Shown: positions 1 to 7,806, counted from the stretch's first letter. The stretch: 20,840 bases of DNA from Hylemonella sp. UBA6679 (GCA_002454975.1 DKJZ01000009.1:1-20840); one strand, 5' to 3'. Numbers and translations are program-made. The notes: a model not told the origin generated them from the sequence alone.

Positions 1-1
1 C

Positions 2-757
2 GGCATGAACCGCCTGGGCTTTGCCCCCAACCGTTACCGCGCTGCCTGGAGCCGCTTGAACGCTTTGCCGCAGGTTGAAGAGATTTCGCACTTCACCCAC
101 TTTGCCCGCGCTGACGAAGACGGTGGCATTGCGCAGCAACTGGCGGTGTTTCAGGCCCACACCCAAGACCTGCCGGGTGAGCGGTCTTTGAGCAACAGCG
201 CAGCCCTCTTGCGCTGCCCAGAAACCAACAGCGAGCTGCCCAAGCCCGACGCAGGCGTGCAACTGGCCTCCGACTGGATGCGCCCTGGCGTGCTTTTGTT
301 CGGCGCCTCGCCCGATTTTCCGGCGCACACCGCGCAAGACTGGGGCTTGCAGCCCGCCATGAGCCTGCGCTCGCGCGTGGTGGGTGTGCAGCACCTGCAA
401 GCGGGCGACACGGTGGGTTATGGCGCGCGCTTTACCGCGCCTGGCCCCATGCGCATTGGCGTGGTGGCCTGTGGGTATGCCGATGGTTATTTGCGCAGCA
501 GCGGCAGCGTGAGCCCCACACCGGTGCTGGTGGACGGCCAGCGCACCCAGGTGGTGGGGCGTGTGAGCATGGACCTCATCACCGTGGACCTGAGCCAACT
601 GCCCGATGCCGGCATGGGCAGCGAGGTCACGCTGTGGGGATCTTCAAGTCAGGGCCACTTGTTGCCGATAGATGAGGTGGCCCAATCGGCAGGTTCGATT
701 GGTTATGAGTTGATGTGCGCCCTGGCGGCGCGCGTGCCTGTGGAAGTCTTGGATTGA
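2..757 (+). CDS. alr: alanine racemase, C-terminal part (5' end outside window)
   Basis: PLP-dependent fold-type III enzyme that interconverts L- and D-alanine in the cytoplasm, supplying D-Ala for peptidoglycan. The reading frame is open to the left edge. The first visible residues, GMNRLGF, are the conserved barrel motif found about a third of the way into the protein, so roughly 110 residues with the PLP lysine lie outside. Visible are the GYGARF motif, whose Tyr (about residue 139 counted from the ATG at 5) matches the second catalytic base, and GRVSMDLITVD, the substrate-pocket segment of the C-terminal beta domain, followed by the usual end near SIGYELMCAL. The stop TGA overlaps the TTG start of the next gene, suggesting translational coupling. 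Family assignment is secure. alr versus the catabolic dadX cannot be decided from this fragment, but nearby radA favours alr. Confidence 0.93.
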   Translation, partial: GMNRLGFAPNRYRAAWSRLNALPQVEEISHFTHFARADEDGGIAQQLAVFQAHTQDLPGERSLSNSAALLRCPETNSELPKPDAGVQLASDWMRPGVLLFGASPDFPAHTAQDWGLQPAMSLRSRVVGVQHLQAGDTVGYGARFTAPGPMRIGVVACGYADGYLRSSGSVSPTPVLVDGQRTQVVGRVSMDLITVDLSQLPDAGMGSEVTLWGSSSQGHLLPIDEVAQSAGSIGYELMCALAARVPVEVLD

Positions 758-1986
758 GCAACGTTCCCGTGCCTCAGAATTTGCTCGTTCCCGGCGCTGT
801 GTTGCCGGTGGACGTGGTCAACCCGCAGGGGCAATTGGTGTTGCGCCGTGGCGCGGTGCTCGAAGACGTGGCGCAGCTCGACAGGCTGTGCGCGCACAAG
901 CCTTGCATCAGCCCTGAAGACGCGCGGGCCTGGCAGCGTGCCTACGAACGCGAGGTGCAGCGTGCCATGCGCAGCAACGCGCAGGGCAAGCCACCCGAGC
1001 AGGTGCCCATGCCAGCAGCCATTGACGAACAAGACTACGTGGAGCCAAGCACCCATCTTTTCAGGGGCGACTGGCTCGATGCGCAAGAGTTGTTGCGCGT
1101 GTTGTTGTTTCACGGTGGCTTGTTCATGGACCCCATGCCGCGGCTGCGCATGATCGAGGAGCGGGTCACGCACTGGATACAAACCGATGCCGACGACAGC
1201 TTGTTTCGCCTGTTTCAAACGCTGGCCAAACCCGCGCTGGGTTACTCGGCCACCCACGCACTCTTGTGCCTAACCGTCACCCAGCTGACCGCTGAAAAGC
1301 TGGGCTTGGATGTGCAGGTGCAGCGCGCTTTGCGTTATGCCGCGCTCACCATGAACATTGGCATTGGGCGGATTCAAGATGCGATGGCGCTGCAAAGCAC
1401 GCCCCTCACAGCAGAGCAGCGCGCGCAGGTGCAGGCGCGCCCAAAAATCAGCCACGACATCTTGCAAGGCTTTGGCCTGAACGACCCCTTGGTGTTGGAC
1501 TTGGTGCGCTGGCACCACGAGCCAGCCCATGAACTGGCCCACCAAGACCATTACTTGCCGCGCCTGGTGCTGCACATGGCCAATGTGTTGGTGGCCAAAA
1601 TGGCGGCGCGCCAAACCCGCGCTTCGCTCTCACCCAAGAGTGCTGAGCGTGCCATGTACCTCACCGCCAGCAACGACCAAGACAGCGCCACCGTGAGCGC
1701 GGCCATGGCCGCTGCCGTGGGCTTTTTCCCACCGGGCAGCTACGTGGTGATGAACAACGGCGACACGGCCATTTCTGTGCGGCGCGGCCACAACGCCAAC
1801 ACCCCGTGGGTGGTGCCCATCTCCGATGCGCGTGGCTTGCCCTACGGTCAATACGCGGCGATTGACACCTCTTTGCGCGCCCACGGCATTGCGCAAGGCT
1901 TGAACTTTGAGCGGGTGCGCTTGAACCTGCAGATCGACAAAATCTTGCAAGCACGCGACCGCACGGCTGTCCTCAGGCCAGCTTGA
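754..1986 (+). CDS. degenerate HD-GYP/HD-domain protein
   Basis: About 410 residues. I chose the TTG at 754: it overlaps the alr stop as TTGA and has GGAAG at 742-746, seven bases upstream. An ATG at 715 in the same frame would overlap alr by 43 bases and lacks such a site. The N-terminal 100 residues resemble the small domain preceding HD-GYP modules (LLVPGAVLPVDVVNPQGQLVLRRG). The central and C-terminal part has the HD-GYP helical layout, including a retained HHE (residues 254-256) and an ISHDILQ segment. However, the HD pair of the usual HDIGK motif is replaced by M200-N201 and its lysine by I204, and no GYP follows HHE. HD-GYP proteins normally hydrolyse cyclic di-GMP. Here the metal site looks broken, so a binding or regulatory role is more likely than catalysis (inference). 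Confidence 0.72.
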   Translation: MSNVPVPQNLLVPGAVLPVDVVNPQGQLVLRRGAVLEDVAQLDRLCAHKPCISPEDARAWQRAYEREVQRAMRSNAQGKPPEQVPMPAAIDEQDYVEPSTHLFRGDWLDAQELLRVLLFHGGLFMDPMPRLRMIEERVTHWIQTDADDSLFRLFQTLAKPALGYSATHALLCLTVTQLTAEKLGLDVQVQRALRYAALTMNIGIGRIQDAMALQSTPLTAEQRAQVQARPKISHDILQGFGLNDPLVLDLVRWHHEPAHELAHQDHYLPRLVLHMANVLVAKMAARQTRASLSPKSAERAMYLTASNDQDSATVSAAMAAAVGFFPPGSYVVMNNGDTAISVRRGHNANTPWVVPISDARGLPYGQYAAIDTSLRAHGIAQGLNFERVRLNLQIDKILQARDRTAVLRPA

Positions 1987-2845
1987 GGCTCACCGCACCG
2001 GCCACGATCAGCAGCACCGCCAGCCATTGCGGCCAGGGCGTGCGCTCTTTCAAAAAAACCGACCCCAGCAGCAGCGCAAAGACCATCGAGGTTTCGCGCA
2101 GTGCGGCCACACTGGCCACCGGTGCCTGGGTAAAAGCCCACAGCACCAGGGCGTAAGCCCCCAAGGTGCCGGCCCCGCCCCAAGCGGCCAAGCGCAAGCC
2201 TTGGCTCAGGCTCAAACTCGCACCAGGACGCTGCCAGCGTTGACGCAGCAGTGCCAAAAGCCCCATGAGGAGCGCGGTGCCCATGAACAAAGCAAGGGCG
2301 TAGCCCAGCGCTTGCCCAGCCAGGCGCACGCCTTGGGCATCCACCAAGGTGTAGAGCGCAATCACGCCCGCGTTGAGCAGGGCCAGCAGCACCGTGCTGC
2401 GTTGCGCCTTGGCGCTGCGGTGTGCGGGCGATCGCCACGCCACGATGCCCACCCCCATGCCCAACACGCCCAAGCACACCAGCCCTACACCCAAAGAGGT
2501 GCCCAGGCTCAAGCTTTCTCCCAGCCACAACACCCCAAGCAAAGCCGTCAGGGCCGGGGCGGTGCCGCGCATGAGCGGGTAAGCCACGCCCAGGGCCGAG
2601 CCCTGGTAGGCCAGGGCAACCAAAGTGAAGTACACCCCGTGAATGAGCACAGAGGCCAGCAAGTAAGGCCAGCTCGCTGGCAGAGGCAGGTCGGCTGCGC
2701 CTAACAAGGGCAAAGACCACACAGCTGCGCCGCCCACCACCCACACCGTGCTGCTGAACTTGTCGGCCGCACCGCGCACCAGCGCGTTCCAGCTGGCGTG
2801 CAGCAGGGCGGAGGCCAGCACCACCAGCAAGACTTGCAGGGTCAT
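1973..2845 (-). CDS. EamA/DMT-family transporter, second of a pair
   Basis: A 290-residue, very hydrophobic protein with about ten predicted membrane helices in two repeated halves, as expected for the drug/metabolite transporter superfamily. The N-terminal LLHASWNALVRG and the second-half segment ETSMVFALLLGSVFLKE, with a Pro- and Trp-containing turn after it, are typical of EamA repeats. It probably exports a small metabolite across the inner membrane; the substrate cannot be told. Its ATG lies inside the stop of the upstream EamA gene (ATGA at 2842-2845, minus strand), so the two are almost certainly co-transcribed and translationally coupled. Its 3' end overlaps the convergent HD-GYP-like gene by 14 bases, leaving no room for a terminator. 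Confidence 0.85.
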   Translation of the reverse strand: MTLQVLLVVLASALLHASWNALVRGAADKFSSTVWVVGGAAVWSLPLLGAADLPLPASWPYLLASVLIHGVYFTLVALAYQGSALGVAYPLMRGTAPALTALLGVLWLGESLSLGTSLGVGLVCLGVLGMGVGIVAWRSPAHRSAKAQRSTVLLALLNAGVIALYTLVDAQGVRLAGQALGYALALFMGTALLMGLLALLRQRWQRPGASLSLSQGLRLAAWGGAGTLGAYALVLWAFTQAPVASVAALRETSMVFALLLGSVFLKERTPWPQWLAVLLIVAGAVSLKLA

Positions 2846-3747
2846 TTTTTACGCAAACCCAGCGCCATGACTGTGCCCACCACCAAGAGCGCGCCAGCCA
2901 CTTGCAGCGGGGCAATGCGCTGGTCCAACAAGGCCCAAGCCAACACCAGGGCGGCCACTGGCTCCACGTTCATGATGGGTGAGCTGCCCACCACGCCCAG
3001 CTTGGGCAAGAGGGTGAACATGATGGAAAAGGCCGTGCCGTAAAACAGTGTGAGGCACGCCAGGCCCCACCAGCCGGCAGCCGCAGTGGGCAAATGCAAG
3101 CCGCCTTGCGCGGCCACGGCCACGGCTGCGAACACGCCCACCAGGCCCATGGAGATGACGGTGCGCACCCGCCCGTCCACCCCTGCAGCTTCATGCTGGG
3201 TGAGCACCATGGCCGCACCAAAACTCGCCCCGGCCGTGAGCGCAAACGCCACGCCTGCGCCAATGCGCCCCCACTGCTCAGACGCAGTCAGGCCCGAGGC
3301 TGCGCCCACCACGTCCAGGGCCAGGGCCAAGCCGGCCAAGAGCAGCGGCATGGCCAGCAGCACGGCGCGCTCGGGCACGCGGCGGTAGAGCACGGCGTCC
3401 CACATGGCGGTCCACAGCGGGTAGGTGTTGAAAGCCAGCAGAGCCAGGGCCACCGGCAGGCGCGCTACGGCCGAGTACAGGCACAGGCTTTGGATGGCAA
3501 TCAGGCTGCTCACACCCAGCATCACCCGGCGCTGGCGAGGGTTGATGGCCCATCGCACGCCTTGCTGCCACACCACCAGCGCCACCACCAGGCAGGTGAC
3601 CAGGCTGCGCACGGTCACCGCGGTGGCCACATCCACGCCGTGGTTGAAGGCAAAGCGCGCAGCCACATGGTTGGCCCCGAACAAACAGGCCAGCAAAAGC
3701 AGGGTGATGAAGGCCGAACGGCTGATGGCTTGGGTAGGTGCGTGCAT
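2842..3747 (-). CDS. EamA/DMT-family transporter, first of a pair
   Basis: A 301-residue inner-membrane protein with about ten hydrophobic helices and the EamA duplication. The first half starts FITLLLLACLFGANHVAARFAFNHG, here split over the end of helix 1; the second half includes GSSPIMNVEPVAALVLAWALL, a typical EamA helix-9 pattern with the conserved Pro-Val region, and it ends with two lysines. The substrate is unknown. It is the promoter-proximal member of a two-gene unit with the EamA gene downstream. Two half-similar exporters encoded together could act as a heteromer, as in small SMR pairs, but full-length EamA proteins normally work alone. It is divergent from radA. The start at 3747 has no Shine-Dalgarno site, and TAGCAT sits six bases upstream (see promoter entry). 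Confidence 0.86.
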   Translation of the reverse strand: MHAPTQAISRSAFITLLLLACLFGANHVAARFAFNHGVDVATAVTVRSLVTCLVVALVVWQQGVRWAINPRQRRVMLGVSSLIAIQSLCLYSAVARLPVALALLAFNTYPLWTAMWDAVLYRRVPERAVLLAMPLLLAGLALALDVVGAASGLTASEQWGRIGAGVAFALTAGASFGAAMVLTQHEAAGVDGRVRTVISMGLVGVFAAVAVAAQGGLHLPTAAAGWWGLACLTLFYGTAFSIMFTLLPKLGVVGSSPIMNVEPVAALVLAWALLDQRIAPLQVAGALLVVGTVMALGLRKK

Positions 3748-3753
3748 GACGCC

Positions 3754-3831
3754 ATGCTAACCAAGCCGGGTGCTTGCGTTTGACGTTCGGGCGTCAGTGT
3801 GGGCTGTGGATTTGTCCAGTATCATGCCAAC
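3754..3831. promoter_or_regulatory. divergent promoter region between the EamA pair and radA; possible leaderless starts
   Basis: The 84-base gap carries a -10-like hexamer for each direction at the same distance from the ATG: TATCAT (3820-3825, plus) six bases before the radA ATG, and TAGCAT (3759 down to 3754, minus) six bases before the EamA ATG. No purine-rich ribosome binding site precedes either start. A TTGACG at 3780-3785 is too far from TATCAT to be its -35 element. Transcription would then start at or next to the A of the ATG. The -35 regions are weak, so this remains a suggestion. Confidence 0.35.
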
Positions 3832-5241
3832 ATGGCCAAAGAAAAAACGGTTTACACCTGCAGCGAATGCGGCGGCACCACCCCGCGCTGGCTGGGCAAG
3901 TGCCCGCACTGCAACGCCTGGAACACCCTGGTTGAAGGCGTGGCCGAGTCGGCCAGCATGAGCAAAAACCGCTTTGCGGCCCTGGCCAAAACCGCCGAGG
4001 TCGCTGTGCTGGCCGACATCGAAGCCACCGAAGTGGCCCGCACCCCCACGGGCATGGACGAGCTCGACCGCGTGCTGGGCGGCGGCATGGTCGAAGGCGG
4101 CGTGGTGCTCATTGGCGGCGACCCAGGTATCGGTAAATCCACCTTGCTGTTGCAGGCCTTGGATGCCATTGAACGTTCGAGTCAAGGTGTGGGCGAGGGT
4201 ACAGGCCAGCGGCAAGGCGCTGGCGGCCATACGCTGTATGTCACTGGCGAAGAAAGTGGCGCGCAAGTGGCGCTGCGCTCGCGCCGCTTGGGGCTGGAGC
4301 GCTCACAAGTCAAGGTGTTGGCCGAGATTGAGCTGGACAAAATTTTGGCCACACTCTCGGCCACTAAACCGGCCATTGCGGTCATCGACTCGATTCAAAC
4401 CGTGTACTCGGGTGAGCTCACCAGCGCGCCAGGTTCGGTGGCGCAGGTGCGTGAGTGCGCCGCGCACCTCACGCGCGCGGCCAAGTCCAGCGGCACCACC
4501 ATCGTGCTGGTGGGCCATGTGACCAAAGAAGGCGCGCTGGCTGGCCCGCGCGTGCTCGAGCACATGGTCGATACCGTGCTGTACTTTGAGGGCGACACCC
4601 ACAGCCAGTTCAGGCTGGTGCGGGCCATCAAAAACCGCTTTGGTGCAGTCAACGAGATTGGCGTGTTTGCCATGACCGAGCGGGGCTTGAAGGGTGTGTC
4701 TAACCCCAGCGCCATCTTTTTAAGCCAACACAGCGAGCCCGTGCCGGGCAGCTGCGTGATGGTCACCTTGGAGGGCACACGCCCGCTGTTGGTGGAAATC
4801 CAAGCGCTGGTGGACAGCGGCGGACCTTCTCCAAGACGCCTGAGCGTGGGCCTGGACCGCGACCGCTTGGCCATGCTCTTGGCCGTCTTACACCGCCATG
4901 CGGGCGTGGCCTGCATGGACCAAGATGTGTTTGTGAACGCGGTGGGGGGCGTGCGCATCAGCGAGCCTGCGGCCGATTTGGCGGTGCTCTTGTCCATCAC
5001 CTCCAGTTTGCGTGGCAAGCCCCTGCCCAAAGGCTTTTTTGCCTTTGGCGAGGTGGGGCTGGCTGGCGAGGTGCGCCCCGCACCGCGCGGTCAAGAGCGG
5101 CTGCGTGAGGCGGCCAAGCTGGGCTTTAGCGTGGCGGTGGTGCCCAAGGCCAATGCGCCCAAACAAGCCATTGAGGGCCTGACCATCCACGCCGTGGAGC
5201 GGGTGGAGCAGGCCATGGACGTGGTGCGCGGCTTGGGCTGA
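3832..5241 (+). CDS. radA: DNA repair/recombination protein RadA (Sms)
   Basis: About 469 residues. RadA is a RecA-like ATPase and hexameric branch-migration helicase that helps process recombination intermediates. The start at 3832 (MAKEKTVYTCSECGG) is the family's usual N-terminus; the frame extends 11 codons upstream without homology. Seen in order: a four-cysteine zinc finger (C10, C13, C24, C27), Walker A GGDPGIGKST (95-104), a Walker B-like AIAVIDSIQT, the RadA-specific KNRFG motif (267-271), and a C-terminal Lon-protease-like domain (SVGLDRDRLAMLLAVLHRH, then GGVRISEPAADLAV). A glycine-, serine- and glutamine-rich stretch of about 15 residues after the Walker A helix, before HTLYVTGEES, is extra compared with the usual RadA. 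It lies in a likely surface loop. The neighbourhood with alr is common in this bacterial group. Confidence 0.97.
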   Translation: MAKEKTVYTCSECGGTTPRWLGKCPHCNAWNTLVEGVAESASMSKNRFAALAKTAEVAVLADIEATEVARTPTGMDELDRVLGGGMVEGGVVLIGGDPGIGKSTLLLQALDAIERSSQGVGEGTGQRQGAGGHTLYVTGEESGAQVALRSRRLGLERSQVKVLAEIELDKILATLSATKPAIAVIDSIQTVYSGELTSAPGSVAQVRECAAHLTRAAKSSGTTIVLVGHVTKEGALAGPRVLEHMVDTVLYFEGDTHSQFRLVRAIKNRFGAVNEIGVFAMTERGLKGVSNPSAIFLSQHSEPVPGSCVMVTLEGTRPLLVEIQALVDSGGPSPRRLSVGLDRDRLAMLLAVLHRHAGVACMDQDVFVNAVGGVRISEPAADLAVLLSITSSLRGKPLPKGFFAFGEVGLAGEVRPAPRGQERLREAAKLGFSVAVVPKANAPKQAIEGLTIHAVERVEQAMDVVRGLG

Positions 5242-5303
5242 AGCCTTGCGCGTTCACAAGTCAAAGCAAATGTAAAGCGCAAGCGGGCTGTTGTGCCCAG
5301 GGG

Positions 5304-6011
5304 TCAACGCCGCATGAGCGAGTTGCCGCTGCGTTGCACCGCATCGCCCACGGCGTAGCCCGGGTCTTCGGTGAAGTCAAACTTGGCTGAGTTGCCGGTG
5401 TCGAACCTCACGGTCACGCTCCACACCTTGTGTGACTTGGCACGTTTTTCAATCTCTTTGCCCGCGTAAGCGCCGCCCACGGCGCCAGCCACGGTGGCGA
5501 TGTCTTTGCCGATGCCCCCGCCCATCTGGTTGCCAAGGAGCCCGCCCACCAGCCCGCCGCCAATCATGCCCAGGGCGCTGCTTTCGCCTTCTTTCTCAGT
5601 GATGCTCACCGCGCTCACGCGGCCACAGTCTGGGCAGGCGACGGCCGGTACAGCGGGTTTTGCTATGTTTTTAAGAGCGGCATTGGCAGCATCCATCTCG
5701 GCTTTGGCGTCTCTGCGGCATTGAAGCCGGGCTGAGCCCGAGGGCTCATCGGCGCATAACCGAAGGTCGGCGTTGTAGCGCTGCGTTGGCGTGAGCGCTT
5801 TGATTGGGGTGGTGTTGCTCGCGCCGTTGTCTTGCGCCCAGCCTGCCTGGCCCAGCAAACCCAGGGGCAGCAGGCCGTTGGCCAAGAGGTAGGGCGTGAA
5901 CAGCCCAAGGGCGTACGACAGCAAAATCACCGAAGCCCACTTGAGCCAGTTTGGGGTGATGACCCGGTCGGTCCAAGATCGGTGGGTGGGGTAGCGCTTG
6001 GCAGTGGTCAT
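5304..6011 (-). CDS. glycine-zipper 2TM domain envelope protein
   Basis: 235 residues. A basic N-terminus (MTTAKRYPTHRS...) leads into a long hydrophobic segment (about residues 25-55) that ends near GQAGWAQ. This could be an uncleaved membrane anchor or a signal sequence with an unusually long n-region; no lipobox cysteine is seen. A soluble stretch with a CPDC pair (PAVACPDCGRVSAV) follows, then the glycine zipper (GMIGGGLVGGLLGNQMGGG...GAVGGAYAGKEIEKR), as in the 17-kDa surface antigen/SlyB group. A small beta-rich tail ends in FTEDPGYAVGDAVQRSG, the usual close of this subfamily. The role is probably structural in the cell envelope; no enzymatic function is suggested. It stands alone on the minus strand between radA and an unrelated plus-strand gene. 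Confidence 0.8.
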   Translation of the reverse strand: MTTAKRYPTHRSWTDRVITPNWLKWASVILLSYALGLFTPYLLANGLLPLGLLGQAGWAQDNGASNTTPIKALTPTQRYNADLRLCADEPSGSARLQCRRDAKAEMDAANAALKNIAKPAVPAVACPDCGRVSAVSITEKEGESSALGMIGGGLVGGLLGNQMGGGIGKDIATVAGAVGGAYAGKEIEKRAKSHKVWSVTVRFDTGNSAKFDFTEDPGYAVGDAVQRSGNSLMRR

Positions 6012-6094
6012 GGCAGTGCGTCTCAGGGTTGGGGCCGTGCCTGGGCTCGAGCTCGCCGCTGGCGCTGGCTTGTCGAAGTGCTCATGTGCACTTT

Positions 6095-6114
6095 AAAAAA
6101 ACCCTGGCCCAGGG
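6095..6114 (-). terminator. possible minus-strand intrinsic terminator
   Basis: On the minus strand the perfect inverted repeat CCCTGG-G-CCAGGG (6114 to 6102) is followed directly by seven T residues (6101 to 6095). The effective stem is about five GC-rich pairs with a three-base loop, which is short. Just beyond it is a second inverted repeat, AAGTGC/GCACTT (6076-6081 and 6088-6093). No minus-strand gene ends here, so it would cut off antisense transcription entering from the ilvE side or insulate the glycine-zipper gene. Confidence 0.35.
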
Positions 6115-6158
6115 GCTTGCGCGGAATCAAGGAAAATCGACGCACTTAAGGGTGTTTC

Positions 6159-6584
6159 ATGCAATTTCAGAATTTTTTGATCCCTGCGGCGGTTTTGTTG
6201 GGCTTGGGCGTGTCGTACCAGCAATGGGGCTGGCCAGGGGTGGCCTTGGCTGCAGGCTTGGTGGTGATGTGGGTGTTGATGCACTTCACCCGCATGATGC
6301 AGGTCCTGAAACGCGCGGCCAACCGGCCCATCGGCTACGTCGACAGCGCTGTGATGCTCAATGCCAAGCTCAAGCCGGGCGTGACCTTGATGCACGTGAT
6401 TGCCATGACCCGCTCGCTGGGCACGCTGCTCACGCCCAAAGATGCGCAGCCCGAGCTTTTTCGCTGGATTGACCCGTCGGATGCCACCGTGACCTGCGAA
6501 TTTGTGGGCGGCAAGCTCAAGACTTGGGAGCTCAACCGCCCCCAAGCCGAGGATGCAGCCCAAGACAGCGCCCAGCCCACGTAA
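6159..6584 (+). CDS. small inner-membrane protein, function unknown
   Basis: 141 residues. The start at 6159 has AAGGG nine to ten bases upstream. The N-terminus carries two closely spaced hydrophobic helices (about residues 5-20 and 25-43, the latter GVALAAGLVVMWVLMHF), followed by a basic turn (RMMQVLKRAANRP). A soluble domain of about 90 residues follows, with LNAKLKPGVTLMHVIAMTRSLGTLL and WIDPSDATVTCEFVGGKLKTWEL. I do not recognise a characterised family. Similar short proteins occur next to ilvE in related Burkholderiales, in my recollection. The 33-base gap to ilvE suggests they may share a transcript. Confidence 0.72.
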   Translation: MQFQNFLIPAAVLLGLGVSYQQWGWPGVALAAGLVVMWVLMHFTRMMQVLKRAANRPIGYVDSAVMLNAKLKPGVTLMHVIAMTRSLGTLLTPKDAQPELFRWIDPSDATVTCEFVGGKLKTWELNRPQAEDAAQDSAQPT

Positions 6585-6617
6585 AATCTCCCGATTGAAT
6601 TCACAAGGAAACCCTTC

Positions 6618-7568
6618 ATGAGCCCCCTACCACCCTCGATGTCTGACCGCGACGGCAAAATCTGGATGGATGGCCAGATGGTGGATTGGCGCGACGCCAA
6701 GATCCACGTGCTGAGCCACACCTTGCACTACGGTTGCGGTGCTTTTGAGGGCGTGCGCGCTTACAACACGGCCAATGGCACCGCCATTTTCCGCCTGGAA
6801 GAGCACACCGAGCGCCTCTTCAACAGCGCCAAGATTTTGCGCATGAAAATTCCTTTCACCCTGCAAGAGGTGATGGACGCGCAGTGCGCGGTGGTGCGCG
6901 AGAACAAGCTCGAGTCGGGCTACTTGCGCCCCCTGACCTGGATTGGCGACAAAAAGCTCGGCGTGTCGCCCAAGGGCAACACCATCCACCTGATGGTGGC
7001 GGCTTGGGCCTGGGGCGCGTACCTGGGTGAAGACGGCATGAAGCGCGGTATCCGCGTCAAAACCAGCAGCTACACCCGCCACCACGTCAACATCACCATG
7101 ACGCAGGCCAAGGCTGTGAGCAACTACACCAACTCGATCCTGGCCAACATGGAAGCCACCGACGAAGGCTACGACGAGGCTTTGCTGCTCGACTCGTCGG
7201 GCTTTGTGTCTGAAGGCGCTGGCGAAAACATTTTCGTGATCAAAAACGGCGTGATCTACACCCCCGACTTGTCGGCGGGTGCCCTCAACGGCATCACCCG
7301 AAACACCGTGTTTCACATTGCCAAAGACCTGGGCCTGGAGATTGTGCAAAAGCGCATCACCCGCGACGAGGTGTACATCGCCGATGAGGCCTTCTTCACC
7401 GGCACTGCCGCTGAAGTCACGCCCATTCGCGAGCTCGACCGCATCGAGCTGGGCAAGGCCGATTACGTGGGCAGCCGCGGCCCCATCACCGAGAAAGTGC
7501 AAACCGCTTTCTTCGACATCGTCAACGGCCGCAACCCCAAGTACGCGCACTGGTTAACCAAGGTTTAA
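6618..7568 (+). CDS. ilvE: branched-chain amino acid aminotransferase
   Basis: 316 residues, close to the usual length of about 305-310. Fold-type IV PLP enzyme that transfers the amino group between glutamate and the 2-oxo acids of Val, Leu and Ile, the last step of their synthesis. Motifs: the N-terminal HYGCGAFEGVRAY, the Schiff-base lysine K165 in QAKAVSNY, LLLDSSGFVSEGAGENIF (substrate and PLP phosphate contacts), NGITRNTV, and AFFTGTAAEVTPI near the end. The start at 6618 has AAGGA about 11 bases upstream; ATG codon 8 (MSDRDGKIW) is a possible alternative. The stop is four bases before the zf-CHCC gene, so the two are translated from one message. Confidence 0.97.
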   Translation: MSPLPPSMSDRDGKIWMDGQMVDWRDAKIHVLSHTLHYGCGAFEGVRAYNTANGTAIFRLEEHTERLFNSAKILRMKIPFTLQEVMDAQCAVVRENKLESGYLRPLTWIGDKKLGVSPKGNTIHLMVAAWAWGAYLGEDGMKRGIRVKTSSYTRHHVNITMTQAKAVSNYTNSILANMEATDEGYDEALLLDSSGFVSEGAGENIFVIKNGVIYTPDLSAGALNGITRNTVFHIAKDLGLEIVQKRITRDEVYIADEAFFTGTAAEVTPIRELDRIELGKADYVGSRGPITEKVQTAFFDIVNGRNPKYAHWLTKV

Positions 7569-7572
7569 CACC

Positions 7573-7773
7573 ATGACAACCGTTGAACTGCTGGCCAAAG
7601 ACCTCAACCACCAGGGCGGGGTGTTTTGCCCCAACCCCCAGGCCGACATGAAGTTGTGGAACAGCCACCCCAAGGTGTACTTGGACGTGGCCCGCACCGG
7701 CCAGGCCAAGTGCCCTTACTGCGGCACCGTGTACCAGCTCAAAGCCGGCGAGCATTTCCACGCCGGCCACTGA
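7573..7773 (+). CDS. zinc-finger domain protein, zf-CHCC type
   Basis: 66 residues. It has the C-H-C-C ligand set of the zf-CHCC family: C19, H32, C47 and C50, with CPYCGTVYQL as the typical ending and the family's FCP motif at 18-20. This domain corresponds to the C-terminal part of the mitochondrial complex I subunit NDUFS6, but its role in bacteria is not settled. The gene follows ilvE after four bases, an arrangement common in betaproteobacteria, so it is probably co-expressed with it. A perfect inverted repeat begins two bases after its stop codon. Confidence 0.9.
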   Translation: MTTVELLAKDLNHQGGVFCPNPQADMKLWNSHPKVYLDVARTGQAKCPYCGTVYQLKAGEHFHAGH

Positions 7774-7774
7774 A

Positions 7775-7799
7775 TTAATTGGGGTCAGACCCCAATTAA
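7775..7799. repeat. 25-nt perfect inverted repeat with core GGGGTCAGACCCC
   Basis: Two 12-base arms (7775-7786 and 7788-7799) flank a single A at 7787. The outer arm parts are AT-rich (TTAATT/AATTAA) and the inner parts GC-rich (GGGGTC/GACCCC). It fills almost the whole gap between the zf-CHCC gene and waaF. From memory, similar GGGGTC-N-GACCCC palindromes are dispersed in many bacterial genomes and are often seen beside REP-associated tyrosine transposase genes; this was not verified. In RNA it would form a stable hairpin and could lower read-through into waaF. Confidence 0.7.
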
Positions 7800-7806
7800 A
7801 TGAACC

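Noticed and set aside
5242..5303. Possible radA terminator (GGGC-TGTTGT-GCCC near 5284-5299)
   Set aside because: A four-pair stem with no following T tract is too weak to call.
6627..7550. A 307-codon minus-strand open frame opposite ilvE
   Set aside because: Antisense of a well supported gene; it is Val-, His- and Ala-rich and lacks any domain.
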